Of a stretch of 64,000 nt of DNA, positions 48,739-58,000 are shown one piece after another. Under the pieces are notes generated by a model. The model saw only the letters and a program-made list of their open reading frames with translations. It was not told the DNA's origin and ran no database searches. The position numbers and the translations under genes were made by a program. Each line of letters opens with the position of its first letter. Within the stretch, counting starts at the first letter, position 1. This stretch comes from Poecilobothrus nobilitatus. Its lineage: Eukaryota > Arthropoda > Insecta > Diptera > Dolichopodidae. Location of the stretch: positions 165,020,615 through 165,084,614 of the forward strand of contig OX352772.1 of NCBI GenBank assembly GCA_947095535.1, given 5' to 3'.

Positions 48739-49045
48739 TAGTAACACTGCAATAATAAAAAAAAATACTTAATTTTCTCAAAAAGTCTGGTTATTCAACA
48801 TTTTAACATTTCAAATGGACAGTAATTTTGTAGAAAGTTTCTGAATCTTTGGACAATGATAAAGAGAATTTTGCAACCAACCACATTATATCCGTATTGT
48901 TGTAGATGTTTAATATTATTTTTTACATTTTTGTTTATTTATTGTGTTGTTTTTGCTATTGCCATATTTTATTGTAATTGTAAAAACAAAAGTAAATAAT
49001 GTTTATTTAAAATTTTTTATTATAAATTTATTTTACAGTTTAATC
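48739..49045. other. AT-rich intergenic DNA, no gene
   Basis: About 300 bp between the duplicated module and the minus-strand gene block. It is AT-rich with T-runs. It may carry the 3' end signals of the minus-strand transcripts; none was identified. Confidence 0.45.
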
Positions 49046-49567
49046 TTATTCTAACATTTTATTCTCTTGATTTATACTTAAAAATTTATCTATTAATTCT
49101 TTTAATAAAAATGGAATCTCAAAAAATAATCTAGAATAATTGCATTGAACATTAAACCGGTTTAATGTAATGTATACTTCATCTTTTAATATAGTTTGCT
49201 GATTTTCCACACACGTTCTAATATATTTTCTTACGTATTCTTTTACACATCCTTCAGCATTTTTGTTGTAGACCATTACTAAGTGGATAAAATTAAATAG
49301 ATTACTAAATTTATCAATTTCCTCATCTTTCAGTACAGATGACCGTGGTTTTCCAGCTTTTATACCAAATTGTAAGCAGGAAACTTTATTTTTAGGATGT
49401 AGATGATATTGCTGATAAAATTTCAACTAATCTTCATAATTAATAAACATTAATTTTTTCCCAATGCGGTGTAATGAAATTGTTGCTTCTATTAATTCTG
49501 TATGAAAACCAACAACAATTTTTACCGTATGTGCTTCGTTTAAAAAGTAGGTATAGGCCAATAACAT
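49046..49567 (-). pseudogene. Uncharacterised Polinton protein (~174 codons) with one nonsense codon
   Basis: Starts at the ATG at 49,567-49,565 (MLLAYTYFLNEAH). The frame is open to the end at 49,046 except for a TAG at 49,429-49,427. The N-terminal third includes VKIVVGFHTELIEAT. After the TAG come FYQQYHLHPKNKVSC, a charged middle and a C-terminal leucine-rich FFEIPFLLKELIDKF. I do not recognise a family. It sits last in the minus-strand block, just after the protease. One in-frame stop in an otherwise open, non-repetitive frame indicates a real gene recently lost. Confidence 0.6.
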
Positions 49568-49644
49568 ATTGTATATGATACTATTCCTCTCACAGTTGTT
49601 TTAAAATGAGTTAAAAAACCGCAATATTTTAGATATATATATAT

Positions 49645-50145
49645 TTAGATTTTTTGTTTAGAAACACGGCTCTGAATATACTTTTTCCCAAATATGCTGT
49701 TATAAAGTTTTAAAATTAGATTATCATTATGGATATAACTAGCACTACTAAATTGTGTTAAAAATTTATTCATACTTATATTATTACAATTACACCAAGC
49801 GTAAACACAACAATATTGTCCACATACATCTGAAAAATTACTTTATAATTCTCTATCATTAAATATTATGCATTGGTTTTTTAAATAATTAAGAATTTCT
49901 GGTTTATCTGGTGTGCCACCGTAAGAATCAAAATATTCTATACAACCATATTTTGGAATAAAAATAACTAACCACTGTGTTCCAAGATCTGGCTTTATCA
50001 GTGTTTACAATCATGAATGTTGGCCTTTCAACTATATTAGGTAATTTATCCAAAGCAAAAACTCCTTTCAAAAATTTGTTTGTGTATTTGTTAAATCTTA
50101 ATATATTAGTTAATTCTAAAGTATTGATGAATCAAATTTACTTAA
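49645..50145 (-). pseudogene. Adenain-like cysteine protease (PRO)
   Basis: Fragments in order: NKFLKGVFALDKLP near 50,070, MIVNTD near 50,010, then a 1-bp frameshift and LGTQWLVIFIPKYG, CIEYFDSYGG near 49,925, and DVCGQYCCVYAWC near 49,810, ending at the TAA at 49,647-49,645. In this family GTHW supplies the catalytic His and a Gln lies a few residues before the catalytic Cys. Here the His codon reads Gln and the Gln position is a TAA stop. The Cys remains. The family cleaves capsid precursors during particle maturation, so this copy is inactive on three counts. Confidence 0.8.
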
Positions 50146-50338
50146 ATCATACACTTTACTTATTTCGTTAGTGTAATTTATTAAGAAATCTTTTTTTATT
50201 TTTTCATTTGTTATAATTATATCAAATTTCTCTAATATCTGTCTAAGACCGTTATTTATTTTATTATTTTATTTATCTTTCGCGAATAAGTTGTCTTTAT
50301 CATCACAACAAAATGCTACATCTACAAGTTAATGACAT
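50116..50338 (-). pseudogene. Small uncharacterised protein between capsid and protease
   Basis: Begins at the ATG at 50,338 (MSL), then shifts frame to DVAFCCDDKDNLFAKDK, a stop, and NNGLRQILEKFDIIITNE to a TAG at 50,118-50,116. It overlaps the start of the protease. Acidic and charged; no family recognised. An indel early and a TAA in the middle break it. Confidence 0.4.
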
Positions 50339-50376
50339 CTTAACAAATACTCAAATTCAAGTCTTAAGTAATCTAT

Positions 50377-51674
50377 TTATAGATTTGTGAACACATTTAG
50401 ATTTTTATCAATTTGTAAACTTGCATTAAATTCTCCATAAACTATAGCAAATAGAGTTGATGGAAGCGGTTTTGATAGCGGCCTTGCTTCAATTCGGACA
50501 GTGCCTTGATTAAGTAATCCATGACACACTTCATTTCCTGATGCATCTGGAGTTAAATCAAAAGCTAATATAAAGAATCCATTACTAAACATAGATTTTG
50601 TTATCTGATGACCTTTATCATTATGATATATGCCTGTACCAGAAAGTAGCGTATGATATGCGCGTGTATAACAATTATTTTCTTCCGTAAAACTGGTTTC
50701 AATTATTGTATTAGGTATTTGTACTCCATTTACATATAACATGAATTGAGAAATATCAAAGTGTTTAAAATTAAATGGATTTTTTGATCTTTTTCCAGAG
50801 TAACCGACATTCTCTGTCATACAAAATAATATCGTGTTTGGTAATTGCCCAATAAATACATTATCAAGCGAAATAGTTGTACTATTAGAAGGAATCGTAA
50901 AACTTTTTACTTCTACCCGTTTATAATTATATTTGGCGTTCGACTTCTCAATAACAGCATTATGAGCTAATAATACACTAGGATTAATAGTTGCATGTCT
51001 CATAAACAATGTTGCTTCTACAATTTTTAATTGAGATTCATAAGAATCATCTCCGAAAAAGAAAACATCTGGTTTTTCTAATGTTAAAACTATTCTAACA
51101 TCAACATTATTTATCAGAAGAGTTGGCTGATTGAACATATCTACATGTAATTTGCCCATAAGCTCTACAACATTGCTATTTTGGTAAGCTTTTTGGCGCT
51201 CCTTTGAACTAACATTGTCAAATTTTGCTATATTTGGTTTATCCAGGATTCCAACCGGCACATTCCAAATGTGTTGTTGCTGCATCTGTACCATAATTTA
51301 ATAATGATTCAATGTAAGCTCTGTAGTGATAATTACCGTCTGAGGGGGTTATATTTTTTACCATTTACCTGTACATTACACTGTTTTATTAGAGAGTGAA
51401 GAAGATTATTAACAACCCTTTTTTGTGCTATTAGTCTTCCTTTATCATTATTCCAATGAGTTCCATCTTTTTTTAAAATTTGTACTTTTAATCGTAAATA
51501 TATAGAAGATAAATCCCTATATGTATCACCATGACCTAATGATAGAAATTCAATTGTTGACGGATAGTCTAGGGAAGCAATTGGATTGTAAGAAACCTCC
51601 TCAGATCGTAAAATACTGGATTGAATAGGTTGAGTTTTAAAAATATCTAATTCAGATTTCATACATTCCACCAT
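50377..51674 (-). pseudogene. Polinton major capsid protein, frameshifted
   Basis: The N-terminal frame (51,674-51,333) has SELDIFKTQPIQSSI, SLDYPSTIEFLSLGHGD and YRDLSSIYLRLKVQI, typical of the Polinton double jelly-roll capsid start. A run of five C at ~51,350 shifts the frame; a second shift follows at about 51,250. The C-terminal frame (51,294-50,377) has VVELMGKLHVDMFNQP, LLINNVDVRI and ends TLFAIVYGEF. Total length, about 430 codons, is in the usual range. It would form the particle shell. It begins two bases after the stop of the upstream gene, as in a compact viral cassette. Confidence 0.88.
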
Positions 51675-51676
51675 GA

Positions 51677-52114
51677 TTAGTTAAAAATATCTTTTAGTTT
51701 CTTTTTCTTATTAACTTTACGCCGTTTTGACATAGAATAATTTGAATTGCTAATATTAAGTCTTTTTATAGCTTTCCTTTTTCTTTTACCAGATCCATAC
51801 ATTTCATTAAGCTTCCTAACAGCTCCGCGTCTTACATTTTTCATAATTTCTTTACCTCTATCCTGAACAACTTCCTTTACATTTGCCCCTGATGCAATAT
51901 CAGATAAAGCGTTAATATCAGAGTTAATGACCTCTTTTTTAAATATATTAGCACCTGAAGCAAATATAGGTTTCAAATACTTAAAAAGACCTCCAAAAAA
52001 ACTTCCTAATCCGCGACCTCTTTGGTAAGGTATGGTAGAAGGCAATAAAAGCCCAATGTCATCAAGACCTCTTCCGGATTGTACTAAATAATATCTCTAA
52101 TACACTTTCTCCAT
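51677..52114 (-). pseudogene. Small basic core protein, pX-like
   Basis: The likely start is the ATG at 52,114 (MEKVY), followed at once by a TAG at 52,099-52,097, then LVQSGRGLDDIG in the same frame. The rest is open to 51,677: GRGLGSFFGGLFKYLKP (a Gly-rich amphipathic segment), NVKEVVQDRGKEI and a strongly basic C-terminus (KRRKVNKKKKLKDIF). This resembles the pX/core-like protein encoded next to the capsid gene in Polintons and adintoviruses. By analogy it may bind DNA or membranes. A single nonsense codon near the start is the only lesion seen. Confidence 0.7.
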
Positions 52115-52157
52115 TACGTTTAAAATAAAATTAATATTAAAATTTACAAACTGACAT

Positions 52158-53066
52158 TTATTTATACTTTTTTAAAATGTAATACAATTTTTGTAGGAAT
52201 ATACTACTATCACTAAAATTTATTTTATAACCATATTTATCACATAAGAGCATTGAAATACTATCAATTGATTTTTCAACATTACAATATTCAATTATGT
52301 TAAATTCTTTTACTGTGTTAGTAAAAGCATTTTCTGTATTAACAGTTCTTGAACATCTTACATTTTTAACACCTATATTTTGTGGTTCAATAATATCAGT
52401 ATATAAAAAACATATCTGGTTTCTCTACAGGAATTAAATTCATGCTATCAATAAACAATTTAAAAACTTCAATTACACGAGGTTTATATTTTTTTGGGTC
52501 AGTTAATTTTACGAAAGCTTGATTAAAACATGTTTTTAAAAGTCCATCTAAGCTGTAAGTGAAATTTGTTCTTAATTTGATGTTAACTTTTGGCTTACTT
52601 AAACAGATAGTAGTGTATAATAAAGTTTTTGGAAACTCCTCAGCTTTGTTTGGTATTACATAGTTTATATCGTCATTTATAAAGTTAAAAATACCCCAAA
52701 ATAGTTGACGTAAAACTTCTTTTCTTGAAAATCCTAATAATGGTCGAATATTTTGAATTAAAGTAGGAAGTAACAGAACCTTCCAATCGCATATCATTTG
52801 ATCGTTACTATATGGTATATAAGTAGTCCCAACACCAATACGGTTTGTCTGCATACCAGTGATATATATTTGAGTACTTTTTTCCCATTCCTCACCATAG
52901 ACATTTGGAATAAAATCATTAGCATATATTTCAGATACGCCAACTTTCCAATTAGAATCGATCATATATTTATCCATTTTATTCGTAAAAGTTGATAATG
53001 TGTTTTCGGGGTAAAAATTCATAGATGAATCACTGAGCAATGTGACGTAAAATTCATCATTTACTT
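52158..53066 (-). pseudogene. Minor capsid (penton-like) protein
   Basis: The frame contains DEFYVTLLSDSSMNFYPENTL and WKVGVSEIYAND at its N-terminus, the signature of the Polinton penton-like protein. A middle region follows. The open frame stops at ~52,396, after which a 1-bp shift continues as LYTDIIEPQNIGVKN to the TAA at 52,160-52,158. No ATG is in frame at the expected start, so the initiation site is also lost. Penton-like proteins close the five-fold vertices of the particle. Confidence 0.8.
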
Positions 53067-53383
53067 GTACATGAACTTGTAGATTTATTTTTACGAATTG
53101 GAAAATTAAGTTGTGTTTGAGTATCACCTGCTTTCGCTAATCGCAATAAACTATTTATAGTTTTTTCCTTTTTTGTTGGTGGACTTGGACTATCTAATGG
53201 AACTGTTATTATATCACCAGTATTGTTTCAAATATTTGAACATTTTTACTACTACTGCTTATTTAACATAATTTTTTTCATATTTTTATCCAACTGGTTA
53301 ATTTCAAGATTAGAATTTTGTTTAAGTTTTTCATATATTTCCGGTTTGAGAATTATCATTTTATTAAATGATGAATTATTCAT
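53057..53383 (-). pseudogene. Conserved small Polinton protein upstream of penton
   Basis: The ATG at 53,383 overlaps the TGA of the upstream gene (ATGA). The first part reads NKMIILKPEIYEKLKQ and INQLDKNMKKIML, then three consecutive stops. After a frame change it continues ITVPLDSPSPPTKKEK to a TGA at 53,059. A protein with an Ile/Leu-rich start and a Leu-Asp-x-x-Met motif occurs at this position in other Polintons. Its function is not known to me. Confidence 0.5.
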
Positions 53384-53715
53384 TTTATATAATTTCCAAT
53401 CAACCCTGAAAGAACTGCACCAAGAAGAGTAGGTAAAAATCCTCCTTTTTGAACAATAATTTTTCGTTTATTATTTATTGATTTTTTATAACAAATGAGT
53501 GATCTTAACTCCTTTTTATATCTTTTTAATTGATTTTTAGTTTTTTTATCCAACTTACAGTTACCATTTAAAATATTTAACGACATTTCACAAATTGTTT
53601 TAATTACATCTGATTCACAATGTTTTATAATAACTCTTTGGAATTTCGGTTTAGAATATTTTAACAGGTGCAATATATGTCGGTTGCTTTTCAATCGTTT
53701 CATATTCTGTTGCAT
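53380..53715 (-). CDS. Small basic Polinton protein with C-terminal hydrophobic tail
   Basis: Open from an ATG at 53,715 (MQQNMKRLK) to TGA at 53,380. It is Lys/Arg-rich with SLNILNGNCKL and LKRYKKELRSL, then VQKGGFLPTLLGAVLSGLIG, a Gly/Leu-rich hydrophobic tail. This domain order (basic body, GGFLP motif, hydrophobic end) recurs in Polintons and adintoviruses. Its role is unproven; membrane or virion association is a reasonable guess. This copy has no visible lesion, although upstream frame sequence extends to 53,769 without a Met. The stop overlaps the next start by ATGA. Confidence 0.65.
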   Translation of the reverse strand: MQQNMKRLKSNRHILHLLKYSKPKFQRVIIKHCESDVIKTICEMSLNILNGNCKLDKKTKNQLKRYKKELRSLICYKKSINNKRKIIVQKGGFLPTLLGAVLSGLIGNYIK

Positions 53716-53779
53716 ATTGTTCCAACTGATTTGTTGTACAATAACGCAAATCTTGCTCGAAAATGTCACTTCTCAATCT

Positions 53780-53940
53780 AAATAAATCATTAACTTCTTG
53801 AGTAAGATATAAATATAACCATATGGTTATATATATATCTTACTCAAGATATATATATAACCATATGGTATCTATATATCTTATGGTATAATGGTATTAT
53901 ATATCTTAATATATAACCATATGGCTTAGATGTTACTTCA
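53780..53940. repeat. AT-rich palindromic microrepeat (ataaccatatggt)
   Basis: Between the basic-protein gene and the ATPase the motif ataaccatatggt and its complement recur several times, interleaved with atatatcttactcaag. They form direct and inverted repeats that could fold into stem-loops. The array intrudes into the 3' end of the ATPase frame, which ends in the low-complexity residues YHKIYRYHM instead of an ordinary C-terminus. Confidence 0.75.
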
Positions 53941-54461
53941 TTATATACTTTCTCAAATTCCTTGACCTGATTCGGACGGGCTAATGGTAATATTTGACGG
54001 GCTAATGGTAATATCTGTGATTTATCTCTAGGATTCTTAAAAAGAATTATGTATTTGCAATTCAGTGAAATATCTCTGGAAAATTTACCTTGATGAAATA
54101 TATTTTGGGTTACAAATATTACCGATAAATTTCTATGATGCGATCCTCTAGTAAATAGTTCGCAGACATGTCTATCATAAAAATTTAACATCATATCATA
54201 TATCACAATTAATACAGAGTTTCTATTATCACTAAAATCAGGAATACTGTTGCTATACTTAAGATCTGTTATGTCATTCGGTACTGCATTTTTATCTGGG
54301 TTATACCAAATAATTTTATTGATTTGCGGATGTATGATTTTATTTTTTAATTTTATTAGGTTATGAATAAAAGTAGTTTTTCCACAACAAGTTGGCCCAG
54401 CCACCATCATTGTAAATGGGTGAAAAAACATAATTAAAAACATAATTAACATAAAAAACAT
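53844..54461 (-). pseudogene. Genome-packaging ATPase (FtsK/HerA-type)
   Basis: The Walker A motif is MMVAGPTCCGKTTF. A Walker B-like stretch SVLIVIYDMML follows, then LFTRGSHHRNLSVIFVTQN, FHQGKFSRDISLNC and FKNPRDKSQILPLARQ, all strong Polinton ATPase signatures. A 21-bp unit is duplicated in frame (ILPLAR twice, about 53,978-54,015). The N-terminus begins within short tandem copies of cataatta, so the true start is uncertain. The C-terminus is replaced by the palindromic microrepeat. The enzyme would pump DNA into particles. The core is continuous and its motifs are intact; the two ends are altered. Confidence 0.85.
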
Positions 54462-54570
54462 AATTATTCATGATAGCAAACCTATATTTATACCAAAATG
54501 TACACTCAGAAAGAGAATATAAAGTCCCGCTTCATTCACTCAAAAGGTTATTCATTCATCAACATTCATA
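54462..54570. promoter_or_regulatory. Divergent promoter region between ATPase and right-arm gene
   Basis: About 110 bp separate the minus-strand ATPase start from the plus-strand ATG at 54,571. Both transcripts would start here. Motif gaatataaagtcccgct near 54,515 is TATA-like (tataaag) and well placed for the plus-strand gene. Confidence 0.4.
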
Positions 54571-55071
54571 ATGGATAACCAACAAATTTTCATTGTTGAC
54601 TTACAATTTGTACAAGGAAATGAAAAGCAATATTTTATAAAGGAATTGGCTATTCTTAAAAAGAGGAGTTTGATTTCAATTGTATTTCATTTTAAAGCGC
54701 CTTATCCCGAAGAAGAACTTAATCATGAAACAAAATACAATATTCAATATTCTGAAAATAAAATAAATGGATTAAAATGGAATAGTGGTACAGTAGAATA
54801 CTTATGTTTGAGGGATATACTTAAGTACTATTTACAATCAGCTTATATAATTTACGTTAAAGGAAAGCAAAAAAAAAATTTTCTTGAAAAATTCATAGAT
54901 AGTACTAAAATAAATGATTTAACCAGTACAATGCCATCATTGTTTATAATTGAACATTTCAAATTTATGTGTCCTATTCCAACACATAATGTAAGTTCAA
55001 GTTTAAGATGTGCAATTAAAAATAGTTTTAATATCTATATGTACTTACTTAAAGAAAACGTGTTAAAATAA
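54571..55071 (+). CDS. Uncharacterised right-arm protein, 166 aa, possible RNase H-like fold
   Basis: A lesion-free frame starts MDNQQIFIVDLQFVQG. It has KELAILKKRSLIS, FHFKAPYPEEEL, GLKWNSGTVEY, AYIIYVKGKQKKNFLEKF and a C-terminal Cys-His-Cys pattern (FMCPIPTH, then RCAIKNSFNIY). The order of an early Asp (VDLQ), a Glu in KELAI and a late His/Cys/Asn cluster recalls DEDD-type exonuclease or Maelstrom-like domains. I cannot show homology. It is one of very few undamaged frames in the element and lies alone on the plus strand facing the right end. The start is supported by a TATA-like motif upstream. Confidence 0.6.
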   Translation: MDNQQIFIVDLQFVQGNEKQYFIKELAILKKRSLISIVFHFKAPYPEEELNHETKYNIQYSENKINGLKWNSGTVEYLCLRDILKYYLQSAYIIYVKGKQKKNFLEKFIDSTKINDLTSTMPSLFIIEHFKFMCPIPTHNVSSSLRCAIKNSFNIYMYLLKENVLK

Positions 55072-55131
55072 AAAACAAAAAAAAAAAAACAAAAAAATAG
55101 TTTTTATTTGTAACATAAATATATAGATCAT

Positions 55132-55359
55132 ATGGAATTAAATAATCCAACTATAAAAGTACGATTTAATTCAACTTTACAAATTAAAGTTATGTATGTA
55201 TGGAGCTTTGCTTACAATTCTTCTCGGAAAAATCATTGGCAACAATATGTAATTGATAGAATGAGATTTCAAAGGCGAATAAAGATCATTGAACCCATCA
55301 TATCTAAAATTTTAAGTAGTAGTCATGGTAAAAACATATTTAAAAAGAGATTTTTGTAA
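55132..55359 (+). CDS. Small basic right-arm protein, 75 aa, unknown
   Basis: MELNNPTIKVRFNSTL begins a short open frame rich in Arg/Lys (RMRFQRRIKI, KNIFKKRFL). It follows the 166-aa gene by 60 bp in the same direction, after an A-rich stretch. No family recognised. It could be a small DNA-binding protein or chance; continuous composition and co-orientation give modest support. Confidence 0.4.
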   Translation: MELNNPTIKVRFNSTLQIKVMYVWSFAYNSSRKNHWQQYVIDRMRFQRRIKIIEPIISKILSSSHGKNIFKKRFL

Positions 55360-55419
55360 TACTCTAAAACTAAAATACACTTTATATTTTGTACATTAAA
55401 GTTAATAAAGTTTGAATTT

Positions 55420-56944
55420 CTTTTTAACCTTTTTATATGCAACATATATATGTAGATATATATTCTACGTTCTTACTATACTATACCAATCTATTTGCAT
55501 TCAACTTTTCTTACCTCTTTCTTTTTCTACCTTTTTAAAATACTACATAGTAATCTAAACCAGATATTCTGCTAAAAAAAAACAAGGTAGAATGTAAACC
55601 AACGGTTTTTAAAAGCGCACATTTCCGAAACTCAATACAAACTGTTTAGAGTGTGACTTACACAAAAATTTGAAAATTTCATGTAATAAGAAAAAATGTG
55701 AAAATAGGACATTTTTGAAATTTTGAGGGGCTATAAGTCCGGAATCCTATATAACTAAGAAAAGTCGTTAACACACGTAAAAATATATTATTAAACCTTT
55801 AATTTTCATGTCTTGCCGAAGAAAAATTTGTACAGGTGCCTAAGTTACAGGTGTCTAAAAATAGCAAATTTTCAATTTTTGAGGCGTAATAACTCTTAAA
55901 GAGGGGGTGTTAGCAAAAAATTTTCTGAGGAAACTTATACTAATTCTAAAAGTTCTTTCTTGTCTCAAAATTTCAGGTTCCTATCTAAAGGGGTGCCGGA
56001 GTTATGAAAAAAGAAATTTCATGCAAAATGTGGTTTTCACATAACGGTAAATTTAAATAGTAAATTACAAAATATTACATAATTTTGATATTGTTTTATA
56101 TAGATAATAAAATTTTCGATCTTCTGGCGGTTTTAGATTGCAAAATTATTACGCACAGCCCGAGATATATACATCTGAAAATGGGGCTTTTTCGCAATTT
56201 TGAAGAGCTGCAACTTTGGAACCCTTTACAATTAAAATAAACCTTTAACACACGTAAAAATATATTATTGTAGCTTTAATTTCTATATCTTGCAGAAGTA
56301 AAATGTGTACAGGTTCCTAAGTTACAGGTGTTTAAAAATAACAAATTTTCAATTTTTAAGCCCTAATAGCTCATAAACAGGGGGTGGTCCGAAAAAATTT
56401 TCTGAGCAAACTTATACTAATTCTAAAAGTTCTTTCTTGCCTCAAAATTTCAAGCTTCTATCTAGAAGCGTGCCGGAGTTATGAAAGTAGAAAAATCATG
56501 CAAAATTTGGTTTTCACATAACGGTAAATTTAAATACTACATTTAAAAAAATTGTATAATTTTGATATTAATTTACAAAGATAAAAGAAATACCTGTCGA
56601 ATGACGTTTTCAGATTGAAAAAATCTTAAGCAGAACATAAGATATATGCATTTAAAAATAGGGCTTTTTCAAAGTTCGAGGGGCTGTAGCTCCGTAATGG
56701 GGGGGGCTACATGAAAAAGTTGTTCCACAAAATTATTTTTTTTATGAGACCTACCTATGGTTAAAATTTTTTTTCTCTATCTTTAACGGTGTAGAAGTTT
56801 TGTAAACAGACGGACGGACGGACGGACAGAGTGAAACTAATAAGCACATTTTTTCAAAATTTTTTTGGAAATGTGCTAAAAACGAAGATGCTAATTGTTA
56901 TTTTGTATAGTTCCTTCTTATAGTAAAACTAGTTAACCAACACA
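55420..56944. repeat. Extra partial copy of terminal-repeat sequence, with nested repeat
   Basis: The pieces 55,420-55,582 and 56,881-56,944 together match 57,440-57,680 of the right terminal repeat in the same orientation. They are separated by the 1.3-kb dispersed repeat (55,583-56,880). The pair directly abuts the inner end of the right terminal repeat. This suggests a local duplication of terminal-repeat sequence, followed by insertion of the dispersed repeat. Confidence 0.75.
55583..56880. repeat. 1.3-kb dispersed repeat, copy 2 (inside Polinton)
   Basis: Full-length counterpart of 27,528-28,797 in the same orientation, ending with a gacggacggacgg run and ggaaatgtgctaaaa. It lies within duplicated terminal-repeat DNA. 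No coding capacity. Confidence 0.85.
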
Positions 56945-57994
56945 AAAAAAAAATTAGAATAGATGATTCAATATAAGTAGGCAATGTACTATTATATTTC
57001 GTATCACCTAATTAGAACGAAAAAAAGTAAAACGAGAAATTTATTTTTAAAATGAAAATTAGAAAAAATAAGCATACTCAGCTTAATACATAACGAAAAC
57101 GTAATTTGTCTACCATCTGTATGACATAATTACAAATTTCAATTTAAATCTTCTGATTATATAGTTTCTATTTTAGAATATTCTACATAGAAATTAATAC
57201 CCTTTTGATTTTCCTTTTTGTTTTGACCTTCTAATTTCATAACATACAAGCCATCCTATACCAGGTATTCAGAAATTTAAGAATGCAATATATTCTTAAT
57301 AAATATATCTTGATAATTCAATTTATTCTTTTACCTTTTTTTCTATCTTTTAAATAATATACAAATATTGTAAACAAAACCAGATTTAATCAAACGAAAA
57401 AAACAAAAAGGTACATGGGGACGCCAATTTCTATTTTGAATTTTTTTTTAACTTTTTATATGCAACATATATATGTAGATATATATTCCACGTTCTTACT
57501 ATACCATACTATACGAATCTATTTGCATTCAACTTTTCTTGCAACTTTCTTTTTCTACCTTTTTAAAATACTACATAGTAATCCAAACCAGATATTCTGC
57601 TAAAAACAAAAAAAACGAAGATGCTAATTGTTATTTTGTATTTCTTCCTATAGTAAAACTAGTTAACCATCACAAAAAAAAACACGCATTCCGTAAAGAT
57701 ACACTTTAAAACTAGTTCACAAACATTAAATAACACGTGCTTTAATATTTACATATAATAGTTTTGCTAACTATTTTCATGTTGACCTATTATAATATAC
57801 AATCAAAGAACTCTAAAAGAATTGTTTTACCCCAACTTCTAACAGAATCCAGGTCACAACACTTCCGGCCTCTCTAAAACTTAAGGTCATTCAAATATAG
57901 GTTAATTTGCGTGGGCGCGCGATATGGTTTATTAAAAACTAGGTCGTGCGATATGGGTTTATTTTTTCCCATGCCAAAATGCCCTATACCTACT
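56945..57994. repeat. Polinton right terminal inverted repeat, ~1.05 kb
   Basis: Reverse complement of 34,929-35,978. The outer end is cctatacctact at 57,994. Differences from the left copy are few. Internal short frames are not conserved. Confidence 0.9.
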
Positions 57995-58000
57995 TTCGTG
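57995..58000. repeat. Polinton target-site duplication, right (ttcgtg)
   Basis: Second copy of the 6-bp duplication; followed directly by Gypsy sequence aaacgataatagacgcg. Confidence 0.93.

Larger units (their letters stand above)
34929..57994. mobile_element. Polinton/Maverick (adintovirus-like) element, 23,066 bp
   Basis: The element is defined by terminal inverted repeats beginning agtaggtataggg at both ends and by a 6-bp target duplication. It encodes the hallmark Polinton set: protein-primed PolB, retrovirus-like integrase, adenain-type protease, packaging ATPase, double jelly-roll major capsid protein and penton-like minor capsid protein. Two private features are a tandem duplication of the PolB-integrase module and a partial extra copy of terminal-repeat sequence in the right arm that carries a nested 1.3-kb repeat. 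Polintons are virus-like transposons of eukaryotes thought to make particles. In this copy most genes carry stops or frameshifts, so it is a defunct provirus-like insertion. Confidence 0.95.

Noticed and set aside
34929..57994. Virophage or adenovirus instead of a Polinton
   Set aside because: The integrase, 6-bp target duplication and long inverted ends define a Polinton. Adenain-like protease and packaging ATPase are shared by these groups and do not discriminate.
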